From: Fusarium oxysporum f. sp. lycopersici 4287
Lineage: Eukaryota; Ascomycota; Sordariomycetes; Hypocreales; Nectriaceae
Assembly: GCF_000149955.1 (NCBI RefSeq)
Contig: NC_030999.1
Coordinates: 1,408,310 to 1,472,309, forward strand
DNA length: 64,000 nucleotides
Direction of reading: 5' to 3'
Numbering within the stretch: the first letter of the stretch is position 1; the number at the start of each line of letters is the position of its first letter. The notes under the pieces are model-generated. The model searched no databases. It worked only from the letters and a program-made list of their open reading frames with translations, and was not told where the DNA came from. The translations under genes were made by a program, and so were the position numbers. Below are positions 10,287 through 21,320 of the stretch, one piece after another.

Positions 10287-10492
10287 CAGGGGGATGCAAA
10301 AAGTATTCGCAGGTGTGTAAGTCGCCCTAGCTCTTCTACTTAGTAGCTTGGCTTTGCTTAGGTACTTGACACTAGGATATCCCGCTGATTTAAATGTAAT
10401 GTAAGGTATTGAGGACCTGACAAGCTACCCCTGACTAGCTTCCGAGCATCAGATCTACTTACACACCTGCGAATACTTCTTGCATCCCACTG
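10287..10492. mobile_element. MITE, second mimp-like subfamily
   Basis: A 206-bp unit with ends related to mimp (CAGGGGGATGCAAAAA and TTCTTGCATCCCACTG), but with a distinct inner repeat: AAGTATTCGCAGGTGTGTA inverted on the other side. TA flanks both ends (10285-10286 and 10493-10494). A sister copy is at 46281-46496. Confidence 0.85.
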
Positions 10493-10689
10493 TAGTTTGT
10501 GTTTGATAGTTCATCAACGGTAGTCGCAAGAACCCGACGTGATGATGATGTAGGCTCGGCATTCGGGCAAATCAATGAAACCGACCCTTGTCAAACGGAT
10601 GACTATTACTTCCCAATACGGCAAGGGATACTAAAATAGGCTTAACCTTAAGTGTTGTTAGAAGAGATTATCGTTAAGGCTAGCATCTA

Positions 10690-10706
10690 CAGTGGGATGC
10701 ATTAAT
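10690..10706. repeat. Isolated mimp-like terminus
   Basis: CAGTGGGATGCATTAA preceded by TA, one base off the consensus. No matching internal sequence follows, so it is an orphan end or a degenerate element ending at 11069. Confidence 0.45.
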
Positions 10707-10848
10707 GTGGCACGCACAGCAGAGGGGCACATAAGAGAGGATTAAAAGAGCCTTGATTCTATCATAGGAGGGGGCCAGCAGAGCTCCTTATATACAGATG
10801 GAGCATCAGATCCTTGTCAGGGAAGCTAAACCGATCAGGGCTACCCTA

Positions 10849-11069
10849 CTTTTGACAATTAAGTTTGATTACCGGGCGTGTATCTTCTTTTGCCGCTAGC
10901 CTCTTTGAGCCGGATACCACGTGCATATCAGCTTGTACACAGCTAATAAGAATATAGTGATTGGCTAGATCGAGCTTCTTCCTCAGATTAGAAGCAGGCT
11001 GGACTCCAAATAGGCTAGACAGGAGGTATGAGTACTTCAAAAGGTATTCAAACTTATTGCATCCCACTG
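10849..11069 (-). mobile_element. mimp, one end degraded
   Basis: Matches the mimp at 59296-59517 in inverted orientation, including the GGCAAAAGAAGATACACGCC block. The right end TTATTGCATCCCACTG is perfect and followed by TA. The left end has lost the CAGTGGG motif. It sits against the LTR remnant that starts at 11070. Confidence 0.8.
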
Positions 11070-11113
11070 TATCTTCGACTGACTCATTCTAGGACTTGAG
11101 TCCTAGGGTCCTA
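11070..11113 (-). repeat. Old LTR remnant, left piece (split by pogo element 2)
   Basis: Matches the LTR at 34663-34833 (TCTTCGACTGA, GGACTTGAGTCCTAGGGTCC). It ends at the TA target (11112-11113) of the pogo element; the other piece is 12957-13055. Confidence 0.75.
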
Positions 11114-12954
11114 ACGTATCTGACCACCACTCCGCCCACCCCTCCATACCGCCCCACCTGCGATAGCTTCATTTCCGTTCCAACGCATTATGTAGATTAA
11201 ATCTCAAATTATGAAAATAGCTTCAATTCAATTGAGATTTTGGGTATTGACTAAAAAACTCCTGCTCAACCGACTGCTTTTTCCTCCGCTTCGGCGGACG
11301 ATTTTCCGCCGCGGCTTCGTCATTTAACTTCCAAGTGTTCATCTCGGGCCGGTCCTTCGCTATAACAAGATTATCAACGTGAGGAAAAGCCTTGTTCGGG
11401 TCCCAATTGACCTTGCAACGGCCTGACGGCTTAAGACCAGCTATTTGAGCTTTCTGTACGGCGATTCTTTGCTCCTGGAAGACTGTAGACGCACCTCTTT
11501 GGTCCAGTGACTTTCCTGCCTTCCGGAGGATCATTCTAACGTCCCTTTCAGCATTCCCTGACGACCAATCGACCCGTTGGAGTAGTCTTTCTATATCGCG
11601 GCTTGACGAGGGCGTATTAAAGATATCGCGATCGACTTCAACCGTGATTGGTGGTGTTGTGGGAGGCTGAAAAGTCGGTCCGCGACGCTCTTTGGGCTTC
11701 AACCTCTTTATAGCTTGATCAACATCGACTGGGTATATCCCTGATGCTCGAAACGCCTGTCGGATGTTCTCTGGACCGAAGGCTTTCTCAGAAGCTATTT
11801 TATATGCCTGTACGAAGATGTGTTTCTGTCTATTTGATGTCGCTTCGTAGGTCTCCATTTCAGCTGTCTCTTCTCGATAGTATCTTTTCAACGAAGAAAA
11901 AAGACCAAGGTCCAGCGGTTGAGTGATATGTGACGAGTGCGACGGCAGCCAACTAAGCCATACCTTGTTCATCATTGCCTTCTTCATGAAGACGGGACTT
12001 ATATGAGTCTTATGTTGATCGAGGACTAATAGTCGCCAGGAAGACGGGTCTTTTGGACGAGTCTCGGGCAGATAAACGTCGTAGAACCACCGTAGCAATA
12101 TTTCTGTATTAGACCAGCCTTTCTCGCTGCAAGTGAACTTCCAATCCGGTATATCCCTTGGAAAGTACTATCCCTGTAGCGATAATCCTGTAAATATTAC
12201 CGTTGGGGTCAGTCGGCGACCGTCAGCAGATATCGTCTCTAATATCGAGATCCAAGCGGAATCGTCTGACTGTATCTTCTCTGACGAGCTCGTCAGGACC
12301 GTTCCAGCTACTATGCCGGCTATAGTTTCCCCTTCTTGGACTCCAGTCTCGTCGAGGTTGTGCATACGGTCTGTACCAATTGATAAGTCAATAATAAGAC
12401 GCCTGAGTCCCTCATAATACTCCCTCAGTCCCTCTTCCGTAACAGACTTCTTCCTTGCGACCGAAATAAGTCGTGATGGCTTCAACATAACGCTGTTATG
12501 TCGTTTGAAGAATCGGTTTACCCAATTTTTCCCTAGATGACTTCCACAGCCGTTCAATTCAGCAAGATGCTGGGCATATTCATGGATCTCCTTCTTTAAT
12601 AACGGTTGGGAATACATTTTCCGTATTAATATAAGGTCGATGAGTTCCTGTTCCTGTTGCGGCGTCAGCGAGAGGTATTTTTGGTGTTGTAAACGCGTCG
12701 GTTGCGCGCCACCGATCCGATCCCTTAAAGTCGACCTCGGCACAGTCTCCCACTTAGCTGCACCGCGAACGCCCCTCGTAGAGGCCTCAGAAATTGCTCT
12801 GGAAATTCTCAACTCACGATCCATGATAAATGAAGCTATTCTGAAAATTTGGCTTTTTTTGATGCATAATTGGCAAAATAAAGTGCACACATCATCGATA
12901 GCTGTTGTGGTGTTGAGACTATCACCAAATGGGCGGAGTGGTGGTAAGATACGT
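11114..12954 (-). mobile_element. Pogo/Fot-type DNA transposon (element 2), nested in an LTR
   Basis: An 1841-bp element with inverted ends of about 25 bp, ACGTATCTGACCACCACTCC on the left against ACGTATCTTACCACCACTCC read inward from the right. TA is duplicated on both sides (11112-11113, 12955-12956). Removing the element joins the two LTR pieces to match the uninterrupted copy at 34663-34833, which proves the insertion. It carries one transposase frame with a single stop. Confidence 0.93.
11223..12890 (-). pseudogene. Pogo transposase with one premature TAG
   Basis: One frame of 556 codons, 12890 to 11223. The N-terminal helix-turn-helix/CENP-B region contains AKWETVPRSTLRDR and GKNWVNRFFKRH. 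The catalytic triad is present: NLDETGVQEG, LLVLDQHKTHIS and QPLDLGLFSSLK. The C-terminal tail is basic (RPPKRRKKQS). The only lesion is a TAG at 12170-12168 in the middle of the catalytic domain, at a place where a Gln or Trp codon would give TAG by one C-to-T or G-to-A change, as RIP does. The protein would otherwise be full length. The listed Met start gives a leader of about 20 residues; an internal Met (MDRELRISRA) is an equally good start. Confidence 0.88.
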
Positions 12955-12956
12955 TA

Positions 12957-13055
12957 GATGACAGTCCTACGATTTAAGCTTTAGGACGTCAAAATTTATC
13001 TTTAATCTTGAACCTTAATCCTGAAGTTAAAGGGGAACCATCAATTCTTCCAACA
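12957..13055 (-). repeat. Old LTR remnant, right piece
   Basis: Continuation of the LTR interrupted at 11113, ending in CTTCCAACA, the reverse of the TGTTGGAAG start typical of the copia LTRs here. Confidence 0.75.
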
Positions 13056-14564
13056 AGCGACGGAGAAGACGGGACGCGGAAACCTGCACATTTCTACAAC
13101 TGCCACAAAGCGTTAGGCTGGGTTTGGGTTAGTTGCGTCTTTGGTGTGTTGCCCTTTTGGGAACACCAGGTTTTGGGCTTGGAAAACGGTCCATGGTCAA
13201 GGACCAGGAGAGGCGATCACTATGCCGGGAGATTTGGTTCTCCTTTCTCTTCATTCTTTTATTGGTCATTCTTGGTTGTATCATTCATCTCATTCATTTC
13301 TTTTATCGAGGAATATTGGACGACGCAAAGACAACACTCTCAACCTCCATCCGGATCCGTGTCTCCCGCTTTGGCCCCATGCCCGGCCCTGTTTGAAACA
13401 ACCGTGATGCCGCATGGCCAATGGCAATCCCCTCACTCGCCCGTGCTAGCCCCCGTCTGCTCATATACTGAGATCATGGATGGTTCCTTCTCGATGGGTG
13501 GCGGACAGAAATGCCGGCTGCCACCCGTCGGCAGTTGAGATCCAGAGATCCATGGCTCGGCATCAAGCTACAATATCTCCCGCTACTACGACGACATACC
13601 CTGTCCGCTGCGATATTGCGCACAATGGCGCGAGGACCCACCCCCTCTCATCTCTTCTTGTGTCTGGGACCAGAGTCATCAGTCCATGTCACATATAAGA
13701 CCGATCTTGATCAAAAACGCCCGTGACTACCTCTCTTTCGCGTTTCCCTTCTCATCTCCACCCACCACCCACTGTCCTTTCTGTGTGAACACGCGTGTAC
13801 ATGTGTCTCTTTCTTATCTAACACAACTTCGTTCCTTTTTTTCAATTTCTTTTTTATATATCCCACACACTTTTTCTGCCCTTTTTAGAGATTTCGCGAA
13901 CTGCTCGTCTTTCGTTTTGCGACTAGTTTCTAGCCTGCCCTTTGGCCTGGCTTCTGGTGAGTGGTTCTTGGGCGTGGCTGGCGGAAAACACTTCAGAGAC
14001 GGCGCAGAACGCGTTTTGCTTTTCGAGATTTAAGATCGGCTATAAACGGCTTCGAGCGAAGAGAGGCTTGATTTGGTTAGTTGAGTGAGAATTGAGATCG
14101 CGTGGTCTCACCACCAAGAGTACGAGAGGCTCTGGCCACTCAGAGTAGTCGGAATAGGGGCACTTGCACTGGCGACACCAGTAGTCAACTGCCAACTCCT
14201 CACATTTCACCCACGTCATTTTCATTCACCTGCGTTATTTGGCTTTGTTTACTCTTTCATTCGCTCGTTGTCTTTCATTACCGTCGCTCATTGTTTGCTC
14301 ACTTCCCGCCTCATTCGTTCCTTTCCCCACAGCTGTCGAGAGCTTCATTCGAGCGCGAGACACAGATTTAACTCCTCGCTGCATCCCCAAAAGAATTGAC
14401 TACTCAACGCTCGTTTCCCCTCTACATTCGTTCAAGACACGCTCCTTTCATAAGACCGAGCACACGGCTGACCTCGCCACTCTCTACAGCCCGTTGCCGG
14501 AACATCCACACTCGTTCTTGAAACCCCCCCCCGGACACCGTTTAGCGGGTTCTACATCGCCATC
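13056..14564. other. Upstream region and probable pyrimidine-rich leader of the GH55 gene
   Basis: Long C/T-rich tracts (13730-13880, 14200-14560) precede the glucanase ATG. Several short open frames exist, but none shows a domain or credible codon use, so I treat them as leader or promoter sequence. No mimp or TIR was found here. Confidence 0.55.
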
Positions 14565-17031
14565 ATGGGGCTCTCGACCATCTTCACCGCCGGCCTCCTG
14601 GTCATGCGCCTGTTCTCTCCCCCCGCGTCTGCGGCCCCTCAGTCCGCGGCTCCAGCGTACCCCATGGGAGATGTCAACGCCTACGCCGGCTTGTCTCACG
14701 CCAATTCGTCTTACGGTGACTCGTCTTGGTGGCTCGCGACCATTGAGCGCCAGGGCAAGGTTGCCTACGGTGGCTCGGTCGACTACAAGGTCTTCCGCAA
14801 TGTCAAGCATTACGGCGCCAAGGGTGATGGCAGGACCGACGATACCGAGGCCATCAACGCGGCCATGGCTGTGACTCCAGCACTGTGACTCCCGCTCTTA
14901 CTTCCCCCCTGGTACCTACATGGTCTCCAAGCCTATTCTCCCCTTCTACTACACCCACATGATCGGCAATGTCAAGTCTCTTCCCGTCCTCAAGGCCGCC
15001 GCCAGCTTCAAGGGCCTAGCCGTCATCGACGCCAACCCCTACGACGACCAAGGCAACAACTGGCATACCAACCAGAATAACTTCTTCCGCCAGATCCGCA
15101 ACTTCAAGATCGACCTCACCGGCATGCCCAAGACGTCCGGCGCCGGTATCCACTGGCAGGTCGCCCAGGCCACGTCGCTGCAGAACATCGAGTTCCACAT
15201 GATCGAGGACCAGAGCGAAGAGAACGCCCAGCAGGGTATCTTCATCGACAACGGCTCTGGCGGCTTCATGACCGACCTCACCTTCATTGGTGGCAAGTAT
15301 GGCGCTTTCGTGGGCAGCCAGCAGTTCACCACCCGCAACATGACCTTCCATAACTGCAAGACCGCTGTCTACATGAACTGGAACTGGGCCTGGGCTTTCC
15401 ACGGCCTCCACATAGATGGCTGCGGCATCGGTATTGACATGACCTCCGGCGGGAACGCCCAGAGCGTCGGCTCCATCCTTCTGCTCGACAGCAAGATCTC
15501 CAACACTCAGGTCGGCATCGCGACCGTCTACAACCCCGATCAGGTTGGCACCAACGGCACCCTCATCCTCGACAACGTCGACATGTCCTCCAACGTCCAC
15601 ATCGCTGTCAGGAACGCCAGAACTAACGCCACCATCCTCGCCGGTAACGCCCAGATCGACTCTTGGATCCAGGATCGCACCTACGTTGGCGGTGACGGCA
15701 AAGCTGTTCAGGATGCCCATTCTCCCATCCGGAAGCCTGCCGCTCTCCTCGACAGCAATGGCCACGTCGTCACCAAGAGCAAGCCCCAGTACAACAACGT
15801 CCCCGCCTCCAAGTTCGTCTCCGTCAAGGCCAAGGGCGCCAAGGGTGATGGCACCACCGACGACACTGCTGCTGTCCAGGCTGTCTTTGACAGCATCGCT
15901 GAGGATGAGATTGTCTACTTTGACCACGGCGCCTACGTCATCACCGACACCGTCAAGATTCCCAAGAATGTCAAGGTAGTTGGTGAAGTCTGGGCTCTCA
16001 TCATGGCTGGTGGTGACAAGAACTTCAAGAATCAGGCCAACCCCAAGCCTGTCTGGCAGGTTGGTGAGGAGGGTGACGTCGGCAACGTTGAGATGCAGGA
16101 TCTCATGTTTGAGACCCTTGGTCCCCAGCCTGGCGCCATTCTCATGCAGTTCAATGTCGCTGGCGAGACTCCCGGCTCTGCTGGCCTCTTCGACGTCCAC
16201 TTCCGCATCGGTGGCTCCGCTGGCACCAGGCTCCAGTCCGACACCTGCCAGAAGACCCCCAAGGTCAAGACCGAGCCCAACCCAGAGTGCGAGGGCGCCT
16301 TCATGCTCGTCCACGTCACGTCCCAGGCCAGCATCTACATGGAGAACACCTGGCTCTGGGTTTCGGACCACGAGCTCGACCTGTCGGACCACTCCCAGAT
16401 CAACATCTACAATGGCCGCGGCATCCTCATTGAGAGCACCAAGGGCGCCTGGCTCTGGGGTACCGCCTCGGAGCACAACGTCCTCTACAACTACCAGCTC
16501 ACCAGCGCCGCCAACGTCTACATGTCGCTCATCCAGACCGAGACGGCCTACATGCAGGGCAACCCGGACGCCACCGTGCCCTTCACCGCCAAAGCCAAGT
16601 TCTTCGACCCCGACTTCTCGGCGACCTGCACTGGCGACTCGCAGAAATGCGCTCGCACCTGGGGTGTCCGTGCGATGGACTCCAAGGACATTTTTATCTA
16701 CGGTGGTGGTCTTTACAGCTTCTTTGACAACTATGATCAGGAGTGTGTTCCTCTTAACAACTGCCAGGACAACATTATCAGCCTTGAGGGCTCGCAGGTC
16801 CACCTTTACGGCATCAGCACCAAGGCCAGTATCAACATGGTCACGGTCGATGGCCAGTTTGCGATCCTGGACTCGGACAACCGCAACAACTTCTGCGCCG
16901 CTGTTGCTCTGTTCTCGTCCTATGATGGCGAAGTTGACGATAGCTCAAACCCCGCTAGTCCCACGGAAACTTGGGCACAAGACACCACGAACGGTGGTGG
17001 ATTGACCGTCACGCTTCCCACAGTGTTGTGA
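14565..17031 (+). pseudogene. GH55 exo-beta-1,3-glucanase (glucan 1,3-beta-glucosidase), secreted, with a frame break near codon 103
   Basis: ATG 14565 starts a signal peptide (MGLSTIFTAGLLV to about residue 23), then the first beta-helix repeat (YKVFRNVKHYGAKGDG, TDDTEAINAAM). The frame is lost at 14868-14900 and resumes in another frame with YFPPGTYMVSKPI, running open to TGA 17031. The second beta-helix half has the matching FVSVKAKGAKGDGTTDDT. Total about 810 codons, normal for GH55 (about 770-800). The break behaves as two small deletions: one just after the NAAM codons (frame 0 to 2) and one of about 4 bases before YFPPG (frame 2 to 1). No intron with proper sites bridges it without removing the conserved GDG-TDDT block. 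Family members release glucose from beta-1,3-glucan of fungal or plant walls. The gene is GC-rich with strong C-ending codon preference, unlike its neighbours. Confidence 0.85.
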
Positions 17032-17652
17032 ACATACCACACACCTTGTACATACGCACACTGCGTTTCGACTTGTTTCTACTTCTGCTTCTGCTTCTTC
17101 GTTTGAAGCTTCGCTCACGTGCTTCTCTGAGAGATCGGAGATGGGCCATGAGGGCGCATGCTCGACACTTCAGCCCATCGAGCTTTGGTTCAGCAAGGCA
17201 TGTTATGGACTTAGTTTTCGGTGGTGGATACCGCAGCTAACGTAGCTCATATTGATTTCATAATATGTTGGGAACATTTTGAATCCTTTGACTAGTCGGC
17301 GCCGGGTTACTGAATCTATGCCACGGCGTCGTGTCTTCAGGTGTGTATCAACTTCGTCAGTCGCGGACCCAAATCTACGCTCCTGGCCCATAAGGATTCG
17401 ATATTTAGGGAGGAGTATGAACAGATAGATCAGATTGGATAAGCCTAGCACCGTAATAGAACGCATTGTCACGACGTAGTCGGTAGTAAGAAACTTCAAG
17501 AAGGCATCAGAAATCCCTACTTATTTAGAACGCCAGATCGTGTCTTCGTGCTGAGCATATCTACTCACACTTTACGCGACGTGCAGAAGTGTCGGATATT
17601 GGGGTGAATTGTATCTTGTTCATCTTGTTCTATATCTGCTGTGTCCCTCTTG
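17032..17652. other. Gene-free spacer downstream of GH55
   Basis: A 98-codon minus-strand open frame (17499-17203) has no recognisable domain. Nothing else supported. Confidence 0.5.
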
Positions 17653-17745
17653 CTACTTGAGGGTTACAACTAAACCTAGTTAGGAAAGAGATTTTTGACG
17701 GTAATTTACCAGTCAATTAAAGTTTATGACGTCAAAAAGGGTAAC
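17653..17745. mobile_element. Short hAT-type MITE or solo ends related to the hAT at 23756
   Basis: Starts AGGGTTAC and ends GTAACCCT as inverted ends of a 93-bp unit. Inside are GGTAATTTACC and TTTTTGACGG, both also found in the terminal regions of the hAT element 23756-26078. No coding capacity. Confidence 0.5.
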
Positions 17746-18129
17746 CCTACTGCCGAAAGCATCAGCGTCGGCAAAGGTCGAAATTTACGATACCGAACTG
17801 CGAGGGTCTCCAAAAGGATTACTTCCTCTTTCGTTTCTCGTTCGACTCACAAACTTGCACACCGGTAAATCAGTGGCTCTCGATTTGCACACTCAGCGCT
17901 AAAATATAGCGTCCTGTCTAGGTAAGCATGTTCCGCAGAAAAAGGGGCACTAGGACAGCAGTCCACAATCGATATACCACGTCTTTGTGGATAACCTCTT
18001 CTCGTCGCCGGACCTTTTTCTCTCTCTTCGTCAGCACGGCCACGGTACTACAGGCTCAGCCCGTCCTAACTGTGGCATCGATAAGAAGCTTGCAAACTAC
18101 AAAATGAAGGATCAATCAGGGAAATCAGG

Positions 18130-18934
18130 GTTCAAATTCAAATGAGATCAGGGTTGTGCCAACCCCTGATAACCAGGTAGGAACCCTTGACACTCTTGGC
18201 TATGCTTCCCTTATCAATATGCCTGCTTATCCAATAGGTGAACCAAATCGCATGGAAGGATAATGCCCTCGTACTATTCCAATCTACTATATTCAAAGGC
18301 GATGAGAAATGTGAGCGCTGGAGGAAGAGGCCATCAACCAAGAAGGCTACGGCACGGCCGATACAGCGAATTTTTGGTGACGAGGCAGTCAACCTGATAT
18401 CAATCCCTACAGTCGCTGCTACTTATAACGATGAGATGAATCATGTCGATCGAGGAGACCAGATGAGGGCATATCAGGGCCATGATCACCCTATTCGCCG
18501 CGGCGCTTGGCAGGCTCTTTACTTGGACCTTCCTGCTTGATGTGGTCCTTGTGAATAGTTATCTTCTACAACGCCACAGGCAGCCTTACTGGAAGCGATA
18601 TATGAGCCAAAAGGAGTGGTGCCGGCATATTTATAACGAGCTGTTTAAAGCATTTCATAAGGGAAGTCAGTCAAGGCAGAAGTTTCGGACCGGAGACGAA
18701 TTTACGCCTATGGCACAGCATAAACTTGTCCGAAGGGGAAGAAAAAAAAAAGCTAATTGCGTTGCTTGTCATAGCCACTGGGTTGGACAGCCAAGGTCAA
18801 GAAGCTCAAGAAAGCCTTTGACGCCGGTCAGCAATAATAAGAAGAGGCATCAATCAATTTCGGGGTGTGAGCAGTGTGATGTCGCGATTTGTCACCCAAA
18901 ATATTGTTGGGACATCTATCATGGGCTAATTTAG
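18130..18934 (+). pseudogene. piggyBac transposase, C-terminal fragment with frameshift
   Basis: Reading: RVVPTPDNQ, a probable 62-bp intron (18176-18237), then VNQIAWKDNALVLFQST, GDEKCERWRKRPST, RPIQRIFGDEAVN and DEMNHVDRGDQMRAY, which are hallmarks of fungal piggyBac DDE transposases. At about 18505-18515 the frame shifts by one, continuing as LFTWTFLLDVVLVNSY and the C-terminal cysteine-rich DNA-binding domain (CVACHSHW, then CEQCDVAICHPKYCW) to a TAG at 18934. The N-terminal half with the first catalytic Asp residues is missing, and no TTAA-flanked ends were found. Confidence 0.82.
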
Positions 18935-19049
18935 GTAGGGAATAATGTACCTTTCATTCTTGTATTTTAATTGGGCAGACATCCCTGGAGTAACCTGGCG
19001 GGAGCCTTTCGACAGTTGAGGGGATAATTGTTTGCATTCGGGTTGGGCC

Positions 19050-19711
19050 TGTTTGTTTGTTTGTTTGTTTGTTTGTTTGTATATTTTTCGTCTGGGTGGC
19101 TGTAACGAAGCCAGATCTCCTACTGGAGCAAAAGACGTGCTGAGCTAGCTAGGTACAGGGAAACCCCGCTTCCTTCACCATCCAGCATACCAATGGCACA
19201 AAAGGTGCTGTATTTCTCAAGCCCGTCACCCGTCAGCGGGTTCGGGGGCAATCTACTGTCGAGCTTTTTCCACCGACCAGAATTCTCTCACGCATCACTA
19301 CATCTGCTGACGCAGTCCACAATCTCCAGTAACCAAGTTGTAGCTCGTAGTCGACTGTCGTGGCGGCAGGGAAAAACCTTGGGAAGGAATCAGAGGCCGG
19401 CGGTGCGGCTTGCCTTCAAAGGGGAAAAACCCATCGCAATCGGCGTCGTTGATCGGGAGGATGTCGCTACCGATGCCACGGGCACCGTCCTCCGATATCT
19501 AAGGCGTTCTGGTTCTGAGGTGCCGCCATTAGATCCGACAAAGGTGTTGTCAGAGAAGGTGAACTCTCCAAAATTCCTTCTCTGAAAACTGCTGTTAGGG
19601 AGCCGATGGCGTCCCCGCAGTATTGTGTGGCCGAGTAGCCCGTAGAAAATCCCGCTCCTAACAGTGCACTAACAGTGCGTGCCAAGAAAGAATTTTTACA
19701 GGGGAGAGTTG
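19050..19711 (-). mobile_element. SINE-like retroelement, copy B (inverted relative to copy A)
   Basis: Differs from 2926-3580 by only a handful of substitutions and small indels. The simple-repeat tail is on the left (TTTG repeats). Flanks carry an imperfect 13-bp direct repeat, TTCGGGTTGGGCC at 19037-19049 and TTCGGGTTCGGCC at 19712-19724. The antisense 91-codon frame is intact here too, extended to 130 codons (19193-19585). Confidence 0.8.
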
Positions 19712-19724
19712 TTCGGGTTCGGCC

Positions 19725-20290
19725 ATTAATGTGGCGATGTGATCCAGGGTAGGGATCGGGCTGGCGACTCATGCCAGGAACCAGTCAAGGTACTACAGGG
19801 ACAGATGAGTATATCGATTATTTCGACTAACAGTGGATATGATTGAAGGGGAAAACTGGCAGGGTTGATTAATTTAATTGTGGTGATTGAGGAGCGGTGC
19901 TTTCCGCGCTCCGCGAAATTGCGTCGGGTCCAAGTTACGTCTGCCTGATGCTAGGTCATTGGCTATGATGACTTTGGGGCTCTCCTCCCCCTCGTGAATG
20001 GCGGCATCGGACTTTCGTGGACTACGTCGGGGAGCGTACATGCGTCTGGACTGCTGGCCAATTCTTGATGACTACCCCTTCCTCAACGGCAGCCGATGTG
20101 CAGCATCCACCGCGTTACTGCATGGGCGTTCGGCGAAGGCCACGAGCAGGCACCGGCCCGCCGTCGTTGAGGTGGATTGTCTTGGAGATGAGGTGTCGGC
20201 GCGCCCCTGACATTTGCAAGGTTCCACCATAAATACCCAAAGCTTAACCAGACTCAAGTGCACGGAAAAGGGTCACATTGCGACTTGCAC
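19725..20290. other. Spacer upstream of the impala relict; left end of that element not found
   Basis: No CAGTGGG-type terminus is present where the impala left end should be. Short open frames around 20000-20260 have no recognisable domain. Confidence 0.5.
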
Positions 20291-20291
20291 A

Positions 20292-21194
20292 ATGCCCCGA
20301 GTTAGGAAAAGATCAACACCACCTGCCTGGAGTTTCATGTGCTAGCGATCAGGCGCGCCTCGAAAGCTCACAGAAGAGCAACGCGATCAGATCTACGATA
20401 CCGTTACAACCGATCAGCACGTAACAACAAGAGATTTGCTTGATTCCGTTGATAACGTTATCAAGCGGCGTTCTTTACGATACCTTCTACCTGAGATGAA
20501 TAAGAGGAAATGGATGCAGAAGAAACATGTGGCCCTGACGCCGCTACAGGCTCGCAAAAGGCTCGATTGGGTCATACGATATCAGGGCATCAATTGGAGA
20601 AGGGTCAAATGGAGTGATGAGTGTATGGTCCGCCGCGGTCCGGGCATGAGACCTATCTGGACCTTCTTATCGCCTCGCGAGGCCTTACGTGTACAGGATG
20701 CTGCTGAAGCTAGGAGACAAGGAGCCGTACGGCAGATGTTCTGGGCTGCCTTCGGTCACGGATCTCATACGCCATCAGTGCCTCTCGTCAGTACCATCAA
20801 CGCCATCGGCATCTATGAGTTATACAACTTCATCCTGCCGTGGTTCCTTCAATAAGGCGATATCTTCATGCATAATAATGCCTCTATACATACGGCCCGG
20901 ATCGTTAAGGCACTGTTGGAAGAGCTAGGGGTCGATTTGATGGCTTGGCCGCCGTATTCGCCTGATTTGAACCCTATAGAGAATCTGTGGGCGTTGATGA
21001 AGGCCGAGATCTATAGGTTACACCCGGAACTGACTCACGCAGAGGGTACAGTCACTACACAACATGCCTTAGTCTTAGCTGCAATGGAGGCTTGGGATAA
21101 CCTTGAAGATAGGGTCTTGAAGAACCTTTGTGAGACAATGCCAAACCGCGTTAATGCTGTAATTGATGCAGAAGGTTGGTATACAAAGTACTGA
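20292..21194 (+). pseudogene. Impala-like Tc1/mariner transposase, inactivated
   Basis: Begins MPRVRKRSTPPAW at 20292. The DD34E core is visible: WSDECMVRRG (first Asp), IFMHNNASIHTA (second position) and YSPDLNPIENLW (Glu). In-frame stops occur at about 20340 (TAG) and 20853-20855 (TAA). The second catalytic residue is Asn instead of Asp, a GAT-to-AAT change of the RIP type. The N-terminal DNA-binding domain is also abnormal. The length, about 300 codons, is that of impala. The right terminus survives at 21305-21320, while the left terminus is missing. Confidence 0.88.
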
Positions 21195-21304
21195 AGCTGT
21201 TCTAATTGACCTTGTTAGGTCAGAATTACCATATCAAAGCGGCAGCATAACAGCTGCCCGTTCCGGCTAGCCTCGATGATCGGTACCTCTTGGTGTATTC
21301 ACAC

Positions 21305-21320
21305 TTATTGCACCCCACTG
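21305..21320 (+). repeat. Right terminal inverted repeat of the impala relict (mimp-type end)
   Basis: TTATTGCACCCCACTG followed by TA at 21321-21322. It matches the mimp/impala end exactly and lies 382 bp before the P450 start codon. Confidence 0.85.

Noticed and set aside
11114..12954. Two separate genes on the minus strand of pogo element 2
   Set aside because: Both frames are in the same register and joined by one TAG; they are a single broken transposase.
14833..14880. Intron to repair the GH55 frame (GTGATGG ... CCAG)
   Set aside because: It would remove the conserved GDG-TDDT block and the donor is poor.
15016..16803. 595-codon open frame antisense to the GH55 gene
   Set aside because: It mirrors the strongly C-biased codons of the glucanase; low-complexity Val/Asp/Gly/Leu composition, no domain. 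It is a codon-bias shadow.
15980..17005. 341-codon Ser/Thr/Pro/Arg-rich frame overlapping GH55 on the same strand
   Set aside because: Another shadow frame of the same biased coding sequence.
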